The notes under the pieces are model-generated. The model saw only the letters and a list, made by a program, of their open reading frames with translations, did not search any database and was not told the origin of the DNA. A DNA stretch of 64,000 nt, taken from assembly GCA_020205615.1 (NCBI GenBank), contig CM035171.1, positions 24,431,741 to 24,495,740 on the forward strand, read 5' to 3'. Made by a program: the position numbers and the translations under genes. This document shows, in pieces, positions 47,412-60,379 of this stretch. The stretch's first letter is position 1. Each line of letters starts with the position of its first letter. This DNA is from Panax quinquefolius (Eukaryota > Streptophyta > Magnoliopsida > Apiales > Araliaceae).

Positions 47412-48574
47412 GCTAGCTTTTGAAAAATAAAGTAAGTCATTTCTTACTTTTAATCTATATGAATTATGGATACAATGAATGTTGGCTGATAATGTTGCTG
47501 ATTTGGTGAGATATAAGTCACATGCCTAGGGTTTAGGGTTAGTTCACCAACTCCTTTAGGGCTATATCTACAAGCAACATACTAATAATGCACAAAGGGC
47601 ATAAATGTCATTTCACACACAAAATTAATGGCATTCTAGTAAATGGTCAAACCCTTAGGGTTTAGGGTTTCGATTAGGGTTTGAACCATTAGGTTTTGGC
47701 AATTTAATTTTCTAAAATTTCCAATTTAGGTTTCCAAAAATAGAAAATTCATATTTCTAAATTATAATTAGGATTTTCTAATTATATTATAATTTCTTAA
47801 TCACAAATTAAATCTTGCTAAATTGGATTAGCATTTCCTAATTAAAATCGCTAATTTAGCAACTATGGTCAAAATCACAGATTAGGGTTTATAACCCAAA
47901 ATTAGGGTTTCTAATAGAAAAATAATTTTTTAATTTATAAATTAGATTTCGTAATTAGATTAGGGTTTTCTAATTACTAATAACTTGAAAATTATGACTA
48001 ATATTTCCTAATTAACAATAAAATTATTGAACTAACAATCAGGCTTTCCTTAATTACAAATTAGGGTTCCTAAACGAGAATTTAGTTTTTCAAATTTTGA
48101 AATTAGGGTTTTCTAACCAATCTGTTAAGATGAACCCTAATTAATCTTGTAATTATTTAAACTTACGCCATTAAGTTCCTAATTTATGGTTTCATACACC
48201 GAATTAGGGTTTTGAATTGCCGGAACTGAAATTAGGGTTTCTAGAATTGGTTTCTTATTAATCGCTAGGGTTTTCTAACCGAACGTTGACGTTCTTAATA
48301 TATACTTAGGGTTTGTTACATATATCGTTTATCTGGCCAACCCTTGACCCTTAACCACATACTGTACACATACATAACCATATTCGCAGAATATATTCAT
48401 GTATTCCCTTAATCCTGGATAATTCACTTAAATCCTTCACAAAATTTTGAAATCCTCAAAATTCCTTCTTAGAAATATCGAACGCATACACTTATTTTCT
48501 GTCTAGGTTCTAATATTGAACCTTAATCAATTAATTAAAATTTTAAATTTTTTTTAAATTCTCGGGTTGTCACA
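45036..48574 (-). repeat. Family B LTR5 (3539 bp, about 520 bp internal deletion)
   Basis: Starts tgtgacggccccgaatccg and ends ctcgggttgtcaca. At 45089/45090 it jumps from ctcgatcatt to tgaatgaaacaacgc, skipping sequence equal to about 11178-11698 of LTR2. Otherwise it is collinear with LTR2. The GA run (47379-47409) is the longest of the four. Confidence 0.92.
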
Positions 48575-50411
48575 TTCACCCCTTCTCCTAAAAATTTCGT
48601 CCTCGAAATTTACCTTACACCTTACACCATACTGCTTACACAATTCACACACATTATCACTTGCTACCCAATACACCACTTACAAGAGTAAAAATTTTCA
48701 AATTTTGCTGAGGAGTCATATAGACTATTTGTCTGTCATTTTTGCAAAGGTTTTATGGAAATTCATCCACAAACCGTCATAACTTACAAACACAAAATGT
48801 GATTAGCCCGATATGCCTTGTACTGGCCAAGTACTGCTGATCGGAACAATTTGTTCCTCTTATCCGCCTTGAGCGCATAAACTTTTACCTCAGTCTTATT
48901 GGATTCCGTACCAAAATAATTTGGTTTGGGAAATTTCTTTCAATGAACACTTAGAGTTTTTCATAATATTAGTCTAGCTGAATCGAATAGCGTACTCATA
49001 TCAATAATTCAATTCAATCGAATTATTTAAGTGTAGCCAAACCCCGTTGACAAATTGAAATTTTTGAAAATATTTTTGAGAATGACATCATGATGTCGTA
49101 CTGTATTAACAGTCTGTTTGAGGATGCCGTCATTATATGACTTTGTCATAACACATCATACAATAGTGGAACAATGATTTTCAGATCGGATTCACACTAA
49201 GTATTCCTGTATTTACAACTCCATCACCTTTTTATCATCTCTGCACCAGGTTACATGGTACATGAGTGATAAATAAAATATATTTTGATATTTCAAATCA
49301 TTGCGTCTAAATTGAAATAAGTAGTATAGACTATACTTTAAACCGTTTCAAAAATGATTACGAAGTCTACATATTTATGTATATATATATTTTTTCAAAA
49401 GCACATAGTGCGATTTAGCTTGATATCAAAATTTCAAGTCTAGCATAACTAGGATTTTGGAAAACTTATGTCTCCACTAATAATCATTTGCTTAACAATC
49501 TATCATTCCTATAATCCTCAATACTCCATTTACATTATTAACTATACCCGGTTAAGAAACCACACTTATGAGTCCATAAATTGCCACAATCATATGAGTT
49601 TAAGAACCTTCCTAGACAGACCTTTGGCGTCCATTCGCTTAGGGGTTAATAAACATTTCATATAACTATGAGTCAAGCATGTCACATAAGTATTAGTTTT
49701 AAGAACTCGTACTTAATCATATATCCTCTACCTATGACCTATCTATTTGTTATACACATGAGAAATGAATCACCCTCTTAACATACATATATCAAATAGC
49801 GTAACACAAACATTTCAATGATTATCATTGTCAGAACTATGTAGTTTTTACACCAAGTACAATTCCCCGCCCACACAAGGAATCATACAACTCAGCTGCC
49901 GACATGAATCCTCAACTGAATCCCCACCTAACACTAAATCCCTTTTCAATACGAATTTCATTTAACTCGTATTCATAATCCTTTCCTGAATCTATACCAA
50001 TTTATAGTACAACTGACATAACAATCATTGCTATAAACTTTTCAATCATTCGCTTGATCCTTCTCCATACTATAACCTTATCAGATCACGGGGTGATCTC
50101 ATCGTATATATTACAATTCATTTCTATACTATGATCGTTTTGTTTTACGATCTCCTACCACTGTACTTTCAGTCTTTTTGACTCGATCTATTCACCACTA
50201 CTGTTCAACTTTATTATCAGAGTTAGGGAACTCTGTAGCTTAGAACTCGCTGAGATTCATTTTTGAATCTTACCGACCAACTAACTCTATGTGAGTTAGA
50301 TCTTATCCTAATCACTGCGGTTATTAGTCTCAGGTATTCCTACCTAAGATTCATAACCAACAGCTCTGATAACAACTGTGAGGCCTTGGTCACTACAGCT
50401 TTGATACCAAC
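48575..50411 (-). mobile_element. Family B internal region 5, complete, non-coding (1837 bp)
   Basis: Collinear with 15168-17018. The purine tract is at the left edge, the chromovirus pol-end relic (minus AATTTCGAGGACGAAATTT) at about 48592-48612, and the PBS at 50397-50409. No gag or pol recognised. It lacks target duplications at its LTR boundaries. Confidence 0.9.
48592..48612 (-). pseudogene. Pol C-terminal relic in family B
   Basis: The minus strand reads AATTTCGAGGACGAAATTT, which translates N-F-E-D-E-I, the last residues of Tekay-type Pol. The same sequence stands just inside the 3' LTR in elements C (34913-34930) and E (56926-56944). It suggests B arose by internal deletion of a chromovirus; it cannot encode anything alone. 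Confidence 0.6.
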
Positions 50412-53400
50412 TGTGACGGCCCCGAATCCGAGGTCCCGAATCACCGCGGATCCGGTTCGATCATTCTAACACTATTACTATTTGCGGAAGATATAAACAT
50501 AAATTGTTTATACATTAAACTTACATACTTTTTCCCAAGGTCGAGTAACCTTAACTTAATACACAAATCATAACTTATTTAACACATAACATTATTATTA
50601 AACTATACTATTACAAATTAGTTGCACATTTTATCCCAAACTGAACTTGACATTATTCTTTTCCTGTATCCAAACACATTCACCTTAATCTGCAATGTTT
50701 TATCATGATATAGCAAGGGTGAGCATAAGGATTGCCCATCAAGTTTAAGTTCAACAATATAACGATATATTATGATTGAAAGAATCTGAATAATAAGCTG
50801 GCTATAATTCAACAATATAATTGTGAACAAACAGGAACAAAATTTTGACTGAACAAGTATTGAACATGAACAAATATATATGAACCAACTGGTAATGAAG
50901 GTGATCAGCCTTTCATACCTGACTTATACATGCAATATGTACAGAGTACAATTTATGGCAACCAGCAATGATTAACCATAAGCTTATCCGAATGAAACAA
51001 CGCTTAGTAGAGTTAAGTAAAAACAAACTTGCCTGAACTGTTGATTACCGCTATGCAATTTATATCGCTTTATCCGAATATATAATATTAGTAATGTAGA
51101 TCTCCAATATTAGAATAATATCATCACAATATAATACCATTATATATATACATAGAACAACCTAAACACATAACAAATAACCCTATCAGTCTATTAAACA
51201 CATAAAACTTAGTATCAGGTCAAACAAATTCAGTCTGACTTGAATTCGACAAAATTCTAACGTCTCGACGGTCTAGGCGGATAATTCTTCGAGTTTAAGT
51301 TCAATTAAACTCTGCCTAATACTTAACCGTTATCTAAGATAATTATATTATCAGTCAAAATATTTTTCGTAAGCTCGTAATAATTTTTAAATAATTATTA
51401 CTATTTATCTTGATTTTTCAATCCTTAATAACGTATTTAAATGAATTAAATACCACTTAATTCTTTTATCATTAATATTTATTTAATATCAAATATTAAT
51501 GAAAATAATCACATAATATTATAATATATTTATAATATCACAAAGTATTTTTAATACCTTAAAATCATATTTATATGATTTTTAAAGCTGTTAATTCCAT
51601 TATCCGATAATTGCTATTAATATTAAAATATTAATATTTTTATGAAAAAATATCAAAAGTTATATTTTATAACTTAAAATATTTTTATAACACTTAAATT
51701 ATTTTTATATGATTTATAAAACATTAATTTTATTTTTCCATAATTTATTTAATATATCTATTAAATAAACTAAATATCATTAATATTGATTAATTAATGA
51801 AATTCATCACAAAATATTAAAAGTCACTAAAAATAACTTAACATATTTTTACATTACTATAATATTATTTTTCATGTATAAAATTAATTTTAAATAATTT
51901 ATTTAATATTATAATTAAATAAATTAAATACTATTTATATTATAAAAATATTAAATATTTATGAAATATACTCAAAATAGTTAAAAATTATTTTTCAGAT
52001 TTTAAAATAATTTTTCATAATTTATTATATATTTTTAATAATTAAAAACCATTTAATTCGATTTATTTAATTAAAAATATTAATTTCCAAAATTAAGTGT
52101 CGCTATAGGGGCTTTAGGCGACAAATTCATCGCTGTTGGTGTTCTTGGGCTGTTCTTCAACAAACCCAGAACACCATGTCAGTGTTCGAGTTGATGTGTT
52201 TGACCGTAAGTTAAATCTAGGTTCTTGTTAATTTCTGGGTTTATAAAAGTGTTAATGTTGTAGTACTAATGTAGTACTACAACTCTACACCAATTCCATG
52301 TCCATTACACAACAATTGAGAGAGATCTAAGGTCGAGTAAAGTCGTATGGGATAATCGTTTTAATTTTTGGGTTTTCCAGAAATGAAGAACAGTAGTACG
52401 AGATAGTATGCTACTTTAATTCTTCATAGCTTGCATCCTGAACTCACATAATGCGATCTAAAGGTTCCTGATTGTAGTACGCATGTCAGGGTACAACACT
52501 CCATCATCAGATCAACAAATAATCATCAAAATTAAAATATCATGACCGGTCAAAGTGGGGGTCAGAAGTTGTTCTTGAACTTTCTGGGTTTTCCAGAAAA
52601 GTTCATCTGGCTGATGGTCAACAGTGGTTTGACCACTCATATATTTGATTCGATTACGGATCTAGTTGATCTAAAGCCTTAGATATTTAGCTTACACAAC
52701 AAGCTATAAGAATCAAACAACAACATGGACTAAACACCAACACACATCAAGATCGGAAAATTTGGAATTTCTTGTCGATTGTTTCGGAATTCGGGTCGCT
52801 TGTAATTCATTTTCTGTGAACTGTCAACGACCTTTGACTGTCTATTTCTTTCACTCTACACGTGATATGGACTTGATACTAGTATCAGATCAAAGACCAT
52901 ACAACATACTACAAATACAAAAACTTAAAACACAAAATCAGTTAACAGAGAAGAATCTAGAAGCTCTGACTTTCGGTTGTCAGGCAATTTTTCAACCTTT
53001 TTCTAGATTTCATAAAATGCTAGATCCGATGACTTTGATGTTATGGATCTGGGATTTTACAACCCAGATCACTAAATAACATCCTATTACACATATCTAG
53101 CCAACAAATTACAACATATAACATTAGATTACATTATTTACAAAAATTAGGGTTTATACCTTTTCTACCTTGGATCTTGGAATCTGACTTCTGATTCTGA
53201 TCTAGGAGAGATAAGAGATGATTTGAGCTTAAATTTTCACTCCCTTTCACTCTCATAATTCGAAGGTTAGAGAGAGAGAGAGAGAGTTGCTAGCTTTTGA
53301 AAAATAAAGTAAGTCATTTCTTACTTTTAATCTATATGAATTATGGATACAATGAATGTTGGCTGATAATGTTGCTGATTTGGTGAGATATAAGTCACAT

Positions 53401-54257
53401 GCCTAGGGTTTAGGGTTAGTTCACCAACTCCTTTAGGGCTAGATCTACAAGCAACATACTAATAATGCACAAATGGCATAAATGTCATTTCACACACAAA
53501 ATTAATGGCATTCTAGTAAATGGTCAAACCCTTAGGGTTTAGGGTTAGGGTTAGGGTTTAGGATTTGAACCCCTTAGGGTTTAGGGTTTAAACCCTTAGG
53601 TTTTGGCAATTTGATTTTCTAAAATTTTCAAATTAGGTTTCCAAAAATAGAAAATTAATATTTCTAAATTATAATTAGGATTTTCTAATTATATTAAAAT
53701 TTCTTAATCAGAAATTAAATCTTGCTAATTAGGATTAGCATTTTCTAATTAAAATTGCTAATTTAGCAATTAGGGTCAAAATCACGGATTAGGGTTTATA
53801 ACCCAAAATTAGGGTTTCTAATAGAAAAATAATTTTCTAATTTATAAATTAGATTTTGTAATTAGATTAGGGTTTTCTAATTACTAATAACTTGAAAATT
53901 AGGATTAATATTTCCTAATTAACATTAAAATTATTGAACTAACAATCAGGCTTTCCCTAATTACAAATTAGGGTTCCTAAACCAGAATTTAGGGGTTCAA
54001 ATTTTGAAATTAGGGTTTTCTAACCAATTTGTTAATATTAACCCTAATTAATCTTATAATTATTTACACTTACGCCATTAAGTTTCCAATTTATGGTTTC
54101 ATACACCGAATTATGGTTTCGAATTCCTGGAACTGAAATTAGGGTTTCCAGAACCGGTTTCTTGTGTTTCTTATTAATCACTAGGGTTTTCTAACCGAAC
54201 GTTGACGTTCTTAATATATACTTAGGGTTTGTTACATATATCATTTATCTGGTCAAC
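50412..54257 (-). repeat. Family B LTR6, interrupted by element E
   Basis: Starts tgtgacggccccgaatccg and is collinear with LTR2 to catttatctggtcaac, where element E begins. About 240 bp of its end would lie beyond E, outside the window. Telomere-like heptamers are best here (53530-53610). Confidence 0.92.
53530..53610. repeat. Telomere-like TTTAGGG/TTAGGG run in B LTR6
   Basis: ttagggtttagggttagggt, continuing with ttagggtttagg and two more heptamer groups, the longest such run in the window. Confidence 0.78.
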
Positions 54258-56909
54258 TGTGACGCCCCCAAAATAGGTATACATCACCCATTCTGAGTTG
54301 TCAATACATGGTACAGAAACAACTACAACTTTATTATTACAACAAGAAAGCTGTGAGTTTAAATACAAATATTATCTTACGGACAATATCTATACTCAAA
54401 TAAATCCTCATCACATTTATTGATACATTATTTTACAAAAATGGTGAGGACTACTAAACAATCCTTTCTAAAACCTTCATTCCATACCCCGACTGTATTT
54501 CGCTTATATTCTCTCCTCCCGAGAAGAATGGAACAAAAGGAAAAGGGTGAGCTCAACTAGCTCAAGAAGAATATTATGACTAAGATAATATACAACAAAT
54601 TATCGTTAGTCTTCAACAGGAAAAATCTAATAGAATACAATAGACAACAAATTTTAAATCAATATTCGCAATGAAATAATAATTCATTAGAAGAGTTAAG
54701 TAGAGAATGCAAACTACTATCTTCTATGTATGAATTTAAAAGTTCATCGATATCATTTATCCCCGTAACATCAATCCATAAACACGGAATCAAATATTCA
54801 TCTCGCACTATGTGCCAAAGATATTCATCATTGGTCATGTTCATTTAAACACACTGCTCATCTTTGCACTACGGCCAAAGATATTCTTCAGAAATCATTC
54901 ATCTTTGCACTACAGGCCAAAGATATTCTTAAGAAATCATTCATCTTTGCACTACAGGCCAAAGATATTCCATAATATCATCATTTAAGACTGAGGATGA
55001 TGAAATTTTTTTTTTTTTTTTTAAAGAAACGAATCCAGTGAAACAAAATGACAAGGATTAAGGATTAAGGATTCGTACTTGGTTTTATCCACGTCCAAAA
55101 ATACCTCAAAAATAATCATAGTGGTGTAAAATTCAAGAATGATCAAAACATGGATACAATCGAGCTAGTATCCAGAATAGATGTTTTAGACGAAAAGAAG
55201 AAATTTTATTTTTCTATGAATAGTGCCGTGATATCGTGAATAGTCAGATATCGTGAATAAGGCAAGTATCGTGAATAGTAACTCAGACACCAAAAGATAG
55301 AAATTTACAAAAACATTTTCACGCTTCATTAATAGTACTTGTGAATAAGAATGGTGAATAGTAACTCATGAATAGTAACTCGTGAATAGTAACTCATGAA
55401 TAGTAACCCGACATGAAAAAGTTCCAAATTTGATAAAAAGTACCAACTAATATTTCAAAGATAATGATATTGAAGAAATAATATCATTACGAAAAAAAAA
55501 TAAAATAATATCCCTTACCTCAAAGAATCAAGATTGCCTAAGGAAAGGTCGGAAGTGATGTCGAATGAAACTTAGATCGAACAACAACTCTCAAAGTATC
55601 TAAATACTCACAAAATACGCCAATAATATAGAGAGAAAGAGAGAAAACTTTGATTCGGTGTGATTTTTAATTCTAACTTAGCCCTCTATTTATAGGAAAA
55701 TGTTAGCCCACCAAGCAGATTTCGACTGCTACACGATGGCTTTACTCGCTACTATTGCCACCCACCACATTTGAAATAAAATTCAAGACATTTTTTTTTC
55801 ACCAACCACAAGTGGGGCCCACTCAATTCTAGAATTTTCCACCAAAATCAATTATAACCCTAATTTCCGAATCACCACCTCTTAAAATTCATAACAAATC
55901 ATTCGTTCATTTTTAACGGTTCAAAATTTGTGGACATATACTCAACTTATGTATGTATAACATATCCAAAAATTACAACGATCCAACTATTCGGATTAAA
56001 AATTATAACTCACTTAATACATCGTAAAAATATCGATTTGATTTTTAATACCTCCATTCCGACAAAATTATCGATAAAACACCTCAACATTAAATCATTC
56101 AATTATAACCACATAAAATAAATAAATCCATCGATTTATAAATATTTTCTTATCATATAAATCAATAATTAATTATTCACAAATAATATTACAGAATCAC
56201 AATTATGATAAACCAGCCGTTCCTCAGAAAGAGGGGCTTTCAATAAGGATCTCTCTCATCTTGGCGCCGCAATTAGGTGACCAAACCTCTCCTTGATGTA
56301 ACTTTCTAGACATGCCAATAATGCTATCTAATAATATTATTTAAATAATATGAATTATTGATCCGATAATGGAGATAATGCAGTGACAATTATTGAACAA
56401 CAATAATATAAAATATCAACGCAAAGAATTATTGAATCAATAAAATAAAATATTGAGCAAGAATTCATCGTGAAAATTATTGAGTAAGTGCCTTCTTACG
56501 TAAGGATCAATAATTCAACAACATCTGCTGTAATACCGTGTGCATCTTCTTCATGCAACCACGCCAGACATCGTATTTTAACCAAGGGTATTCCAAGCGG
56601 TCTTAACGGTAATAACTACGCCGCTATTTTTAACCAACTTATATTTGTCGTTTTCTTCATCCAATCGCTTTTTCGTTATGGGCCCACACACGGGTCATAC
56701 CGCCGCATTTAATATTCCCGACAAAGATTTAATATTCCACTTACCAAACGAATATTCCCCGACAACAATGAATATTTTATAACCACTTGCTTATTTTGAA
56801 ATATTTGCGTATTTAACCCCTAACTATCCACATTAATCAAATCAACCTTACTATTTCAAAATAATAAATAAAGGAAATTCCTTTTTATTTAAAAAATTTC
56901 GGTCTTACA
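54258..56909 (-). repeat. Element E 3' LTR (2652 bp)
   Basis: Starts tgtgacgcccccaaaatagg and ends tttcggtcttaca. Minisatellites are at 54798-54972 and 55217-55408, the TATA box at 55687-55694. It is diverged from family C LTRs in the central part (55730-56150), so it is a separate subfamily. Confidence 0.92.
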
Positions 56910-56929
56910 ACCTCCCTTCTTATGAAATT

Positions 56930-57290
56930 TCGTCCTCGAAATTGGCGACGACGGTGTGTTTCAAAAGGTGAGGATACCTCGCTTTCATTTCCGTTTCCAA
57001 TTCCCGTGTCATTTCCTCTATAGCATGATTCCTCCACAAAACTTTAACTTGTGGTATGACCTTTCATGCGTAGGACATGCTCCTTCCTATCCAAGATCTT
57101 GACAGTACCTCCTCATACGTTAAGTCTTCTGGCTATCTCGTCTGCCTTCTAACTCAATAACGTGGTTCGGGTCTTTCACATAATTTAAGCACGAGATATG
57201 TGAAACACATTATGAACACGAGACATACTTTGAGGTAACGCAAGTCTATAGGATACATTTCCTACTCGGTCAAGAATTTGAAATGGACCA
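56930..57290 (-). pseudogene. pol: Element E chromodomain (broken)
   Basis: The minus strand encodes KVLWRNHAIEEMTREFETEM and KARYPHLF, the chromodomain with R in place of the second W (TWE to TRE). The NFEDEI pol end follows near 56926-56944. Frame breaks separate it from the integrase tail. Confidence 0.87.
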
Positions 57291-58380
57291 ATAAATCGTG
57301 GATTGAGCTTTCCTCTCTTCCCAAATCTTGTAACTCCCTTCCATGGAGCAACTCGCAACAAAATACATGATCCCTACATTAAATTCCACGTCCTTTCGAT
57401 GAAGATCCGCATAACTCTTTTGTCGATCTTGTGCCGTTTGTATACGTTGTCGAATCATTTGGATCTTTTTCGGTGAGTCATACGTATTTAACTTCGGGTC
57501 CCAACAAAGTGTTGCTTCACCCACCTCATCCCAACATATATGGAGAACGACATTTTCGTCCATATAATGCTTGAATGGAGCCACACCTATACTTGCTCGA
57601 TAACTCGTTGTTGTAGGAGAATTCCACCAATGGTAAATACTTATCCTAATCGCCCTTGAAGTCTAGGACATGAGTCTTAATAAATCTTCAAGAGTTTGAA
57701 TAGTCCTCTCGATTGTCGTCGTCCGTTTGGGGATGGTATGCGCGAACTAAATCGCATATCCGTGCCATAGCTTTTTGCAAGCAAACCCAAAATCTTGAAG
57801 TGAATCTTGGGTCACGATCCAAAACTATGGATACAGTGCATGCCATGCAACCTCATAATCTCATTTACGCATATACTAGCAAGACGTTCAAGGAATAAGT
57901 CTCCGATTTCGGCAAGAAATGAGCGATTTGGTTAATCTATCAACAATAACCCAAATAGCATTGATGCCTTGAGAAACCGTAGGAAGACCCAGAACTAAAT
58001 CCATGGTAATGTGTTCCACTTCCATTAGGAATCTCAAGTGGTTGTAACGGACCCTTAGGTACTAGATGCTCCGCCTTTACACGTTGGCAAGTTAAACACA
58101 TCGAGATAAACTTTGCAATCTCTCTCTTCATATTGTTCCACCAAAATGTATGTCAAGATCACGATACATTTTAGTACTTCCAGGATGGATTGCAAATGGT
58201 GTATTGTGTGCCTCCATCATAATCTTGTACTTCAAATCGAGTCGTTAGAACACAAAGTCTAGAGTGGACTCAAGTATTCCTTCTTCATCAATTCTCGCCC
58301 TAATAGCTCCTTCTTGTACTTTCTTCTTCATACGCACGCTTCCGGCTCTGGTCGGTGGCTTGAGCAACCTTAACTTTTTC
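57290..58380 (-). pseudogene. pol: Element E integrase (broken)
   Basis: From the N-terminal side on the minus strand: MKREIAKFISMCLTCQRVKA at about 58072-58131 carries the CxxC of the H2C2 zinc-binding domain, followed by EHLVPKGPLQPLEIP. The catalytic core follows across frames, with residues matching the relics of HGVPVSI and TDGQSERTI regions between 57600 and 57950. The C-terminal part at 57270-57584 reads MAPFKHYMDENV, CWDEVGEATL and QMIRQRIQTAQDRQKSYADL. This part is about 100 codons open. Family identity is certain; the reading frame is not continuous. Confidence 0.9.
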
Positions 58381-58990
58381 TATTAAAGTTGGCTCTACGC
58401 GTATACTTGACATCATCGCACTCGCTTTCCGCATATGATCTTCTACTCAACGCGCCACCTACCACGTTCGCTTTTCCGGGATGGTATGAATAGTGTGGTC
58501 GTAGTCTTCAATAGTTCGAGCCAACGTCACGGCCGCCGATGTTGAGTTCTTTTGAGTGAAGAAATATTTAAGGCTTTTATGGTCTGAATATATCTCCACT
58601 TTCTCCCCATATAGATAGTGCCTCCATATCTTTAATAGAAAACGATCACGCTAACTCTAGATCACGAGTAGGATAATTCCTCTCATACTCTTTAAGTTAT
58701 CGCGAGGCATAAAGCTATGACTTTCCCACATTGCATGAGAACACATCCTAACCCTTTGCCTCAAGTATCGGCCAGAGATAACAAATCCATCCGAACCGGA
58801 TGGTATTGTTAGAACAGTGCCAAATAAGTCTCCTCTTAAGCTCTTGGAAACTCTTTTCGCATTCTTCACTCCAAACGAATTTTGTATCCTTCCGAAAGTT
58901 AGCCGAAGTTAATGGAGTAGCGATTCGAGAAAACCCTTCCACGAATCTCCGATAATAACCAATTTAAGCCCAAAAAGCTACGTGACTTGA
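58380..58990 (-). pseudogene. pol: Element E RNase H (broken)
   Basis: Minus strand MEGFSRIATPLTSANFRKDT, KFVWSEECEKSFQELKRRLI at 58748-58942 is the RT connection followed by the RNase H start; then SGSDGFVI in a neighbouring frame. The catalytic part continues towards 58560 with the LMQHGKVIA equivalent destroyed by frameshifts (CSHAMWESHSF). Confidence 0.87.
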
Positions 58991-59810
58991 TCATCGACTT
59001 CGGTTGTTCTAACTTTGTATTGCTTCAATCCTCACGGATCAACAGATACTCCATGTTTTGACACCACATGCCCAAGAAATGCTACTTCCTCAAGCCAAAA
59101 CTCGCATTTCTTCAATTTGGCATATAGTTGGTTTTCACGAAGCCTTTGGAGTACCAAATTTCAAATGGTGCTCATGATCTTCACGACTTTTGGAATATAT
59201 AAGGATGTCATCAATAAAGACAACAACAAACCGATCCAAATATTCCTTGAATACTCGGTTCATCATATCCATGAAAGCCGCAGGAGCATTAGTTAGTCCG
59301 AAAGACATGACTAAGAATTCATAATGCCCATACCGAGTTCAAGGCGGTCTTTGGAATATCCTCGATTCTAATTTTCAAAATTAATGATATCCGTAATCGA
59401 AGATCGATTTTTGAAAAGAATTGTGTCCCTTGCAATCGGTCAAACAAGTCATCAATACGAGGTAGAGGATACCTATTCTTGATGGTGACATGGTTCAATT
59501 CCGATATAGTCAATACAAAGTCGCATACTCCCCTTTCTTCTTTACTTAATAAAATAGAGCACCCCAAGGAGATGTACTAGGACGAATGAAACCGATGTCC
59601 AACAATTTCTGTAGTTGGACCTTTAACTCTGAAGTTCAATAGAGCCATTCGATATGGGGTTTTAGAAATGGGCTTTGTATCGAGTTCAAGATCAATAAAG
59701 AATTCAACTTCACGCTCGGGGTAAACCGGAAGTTCTTCTGAAATACGCCAGAAAGTCAATAACAACAGAATATTATTCAAATTTGACGTGTCTTTATTCA
59801 AATCCATAAC
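58990..59810 (-). pseudogene. pol: Element E reverse transcriptase (broken, FIDD present)
   Basis: 59577-59807 reads MDLNKDTSNLNNI and LDTKPISKTPYRMALLNF (pre-fingers). 59319-59567 reads [20 protein letters not shown] and DRLQGTQFFSKIDL, the conserved RT fingers and palm motif A. The FIDD catalytic box is at 59207-59218 on the minus strand. At least two frameshifts intervene, and the [17 protein letters not shown] region is disturbed (ISLILKIRIEDIPKTAL). Confidence 0.92.
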
Positions 59811-59989
59811 ATGGGCTAAGAAAGCTTGACATCCGCTTTTTCAATAAACGAATAGCTTTATGATTAGATATGATAGTGATTGATTTTAATGGTTTAGTTG
59901 CTTGAATTGCATAAACAGTTGGTTAGAATATGAAAACTAACAACCTTACGAAAACAATCAATTTTGGCATGATGAGTAGTTAACCAATC

Positions 59990-60300
59990 AATCCCTAAAA
60001 TCACATCAAAAGCAAGTATCTTTAAAGAGATAAGGTCAACGGTAAGGTGATGGTGCCAACTTGAATCAAACAAGATTTATAAACAGGTGGATGTGATGAA
60101 AGTTTCTCCTAACTGAGTTTCCACAGATATAGTCAAAGTCTAATTCTCCCGGAGTCAAGTTTAAACGTTGAGCACATGCAGGAGAGATAAATGAATGGGT
60201 AGACCTGGTATCAAGTAAGGTATAAACTTTGCAAGAATTTATAAATAGCTTACCCGTGATAACCTCGTTTGGGTTCTCGACATTATGACCAACCACAACA
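59990..60300 (-). pseudogene. pol: Element E aspartic protease (open block, DTG changed to DTR)
   Basis: 60066-60296 is a 76-codon open block: VGHNVENPNEVITGKLFINS, CKVYTLLDTRSTHSFISP, ACAQRLNLTPGELDFDY. The active site DTG (at 60203-60211) reads DTR, which would inactivate the enzyme unless it is a consensus error: the codon change falls at a CAGG/CCTGG site. Confidence 0.88.
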
Positions 60301-60379
60301 AACGCTCTTCCCTAATCGTTGACTTTGACTTTTCTCGGGACGATCTTTTGAGTCACCGTCCTCATTGAACTAGGTTTCG

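Noticed and set aside
53530..53610. Possible chromosome end or internal telomere remnant
   Set aside because: The heptamers are part of every B LTR and sit at the same position in each, so they were copied with the element.
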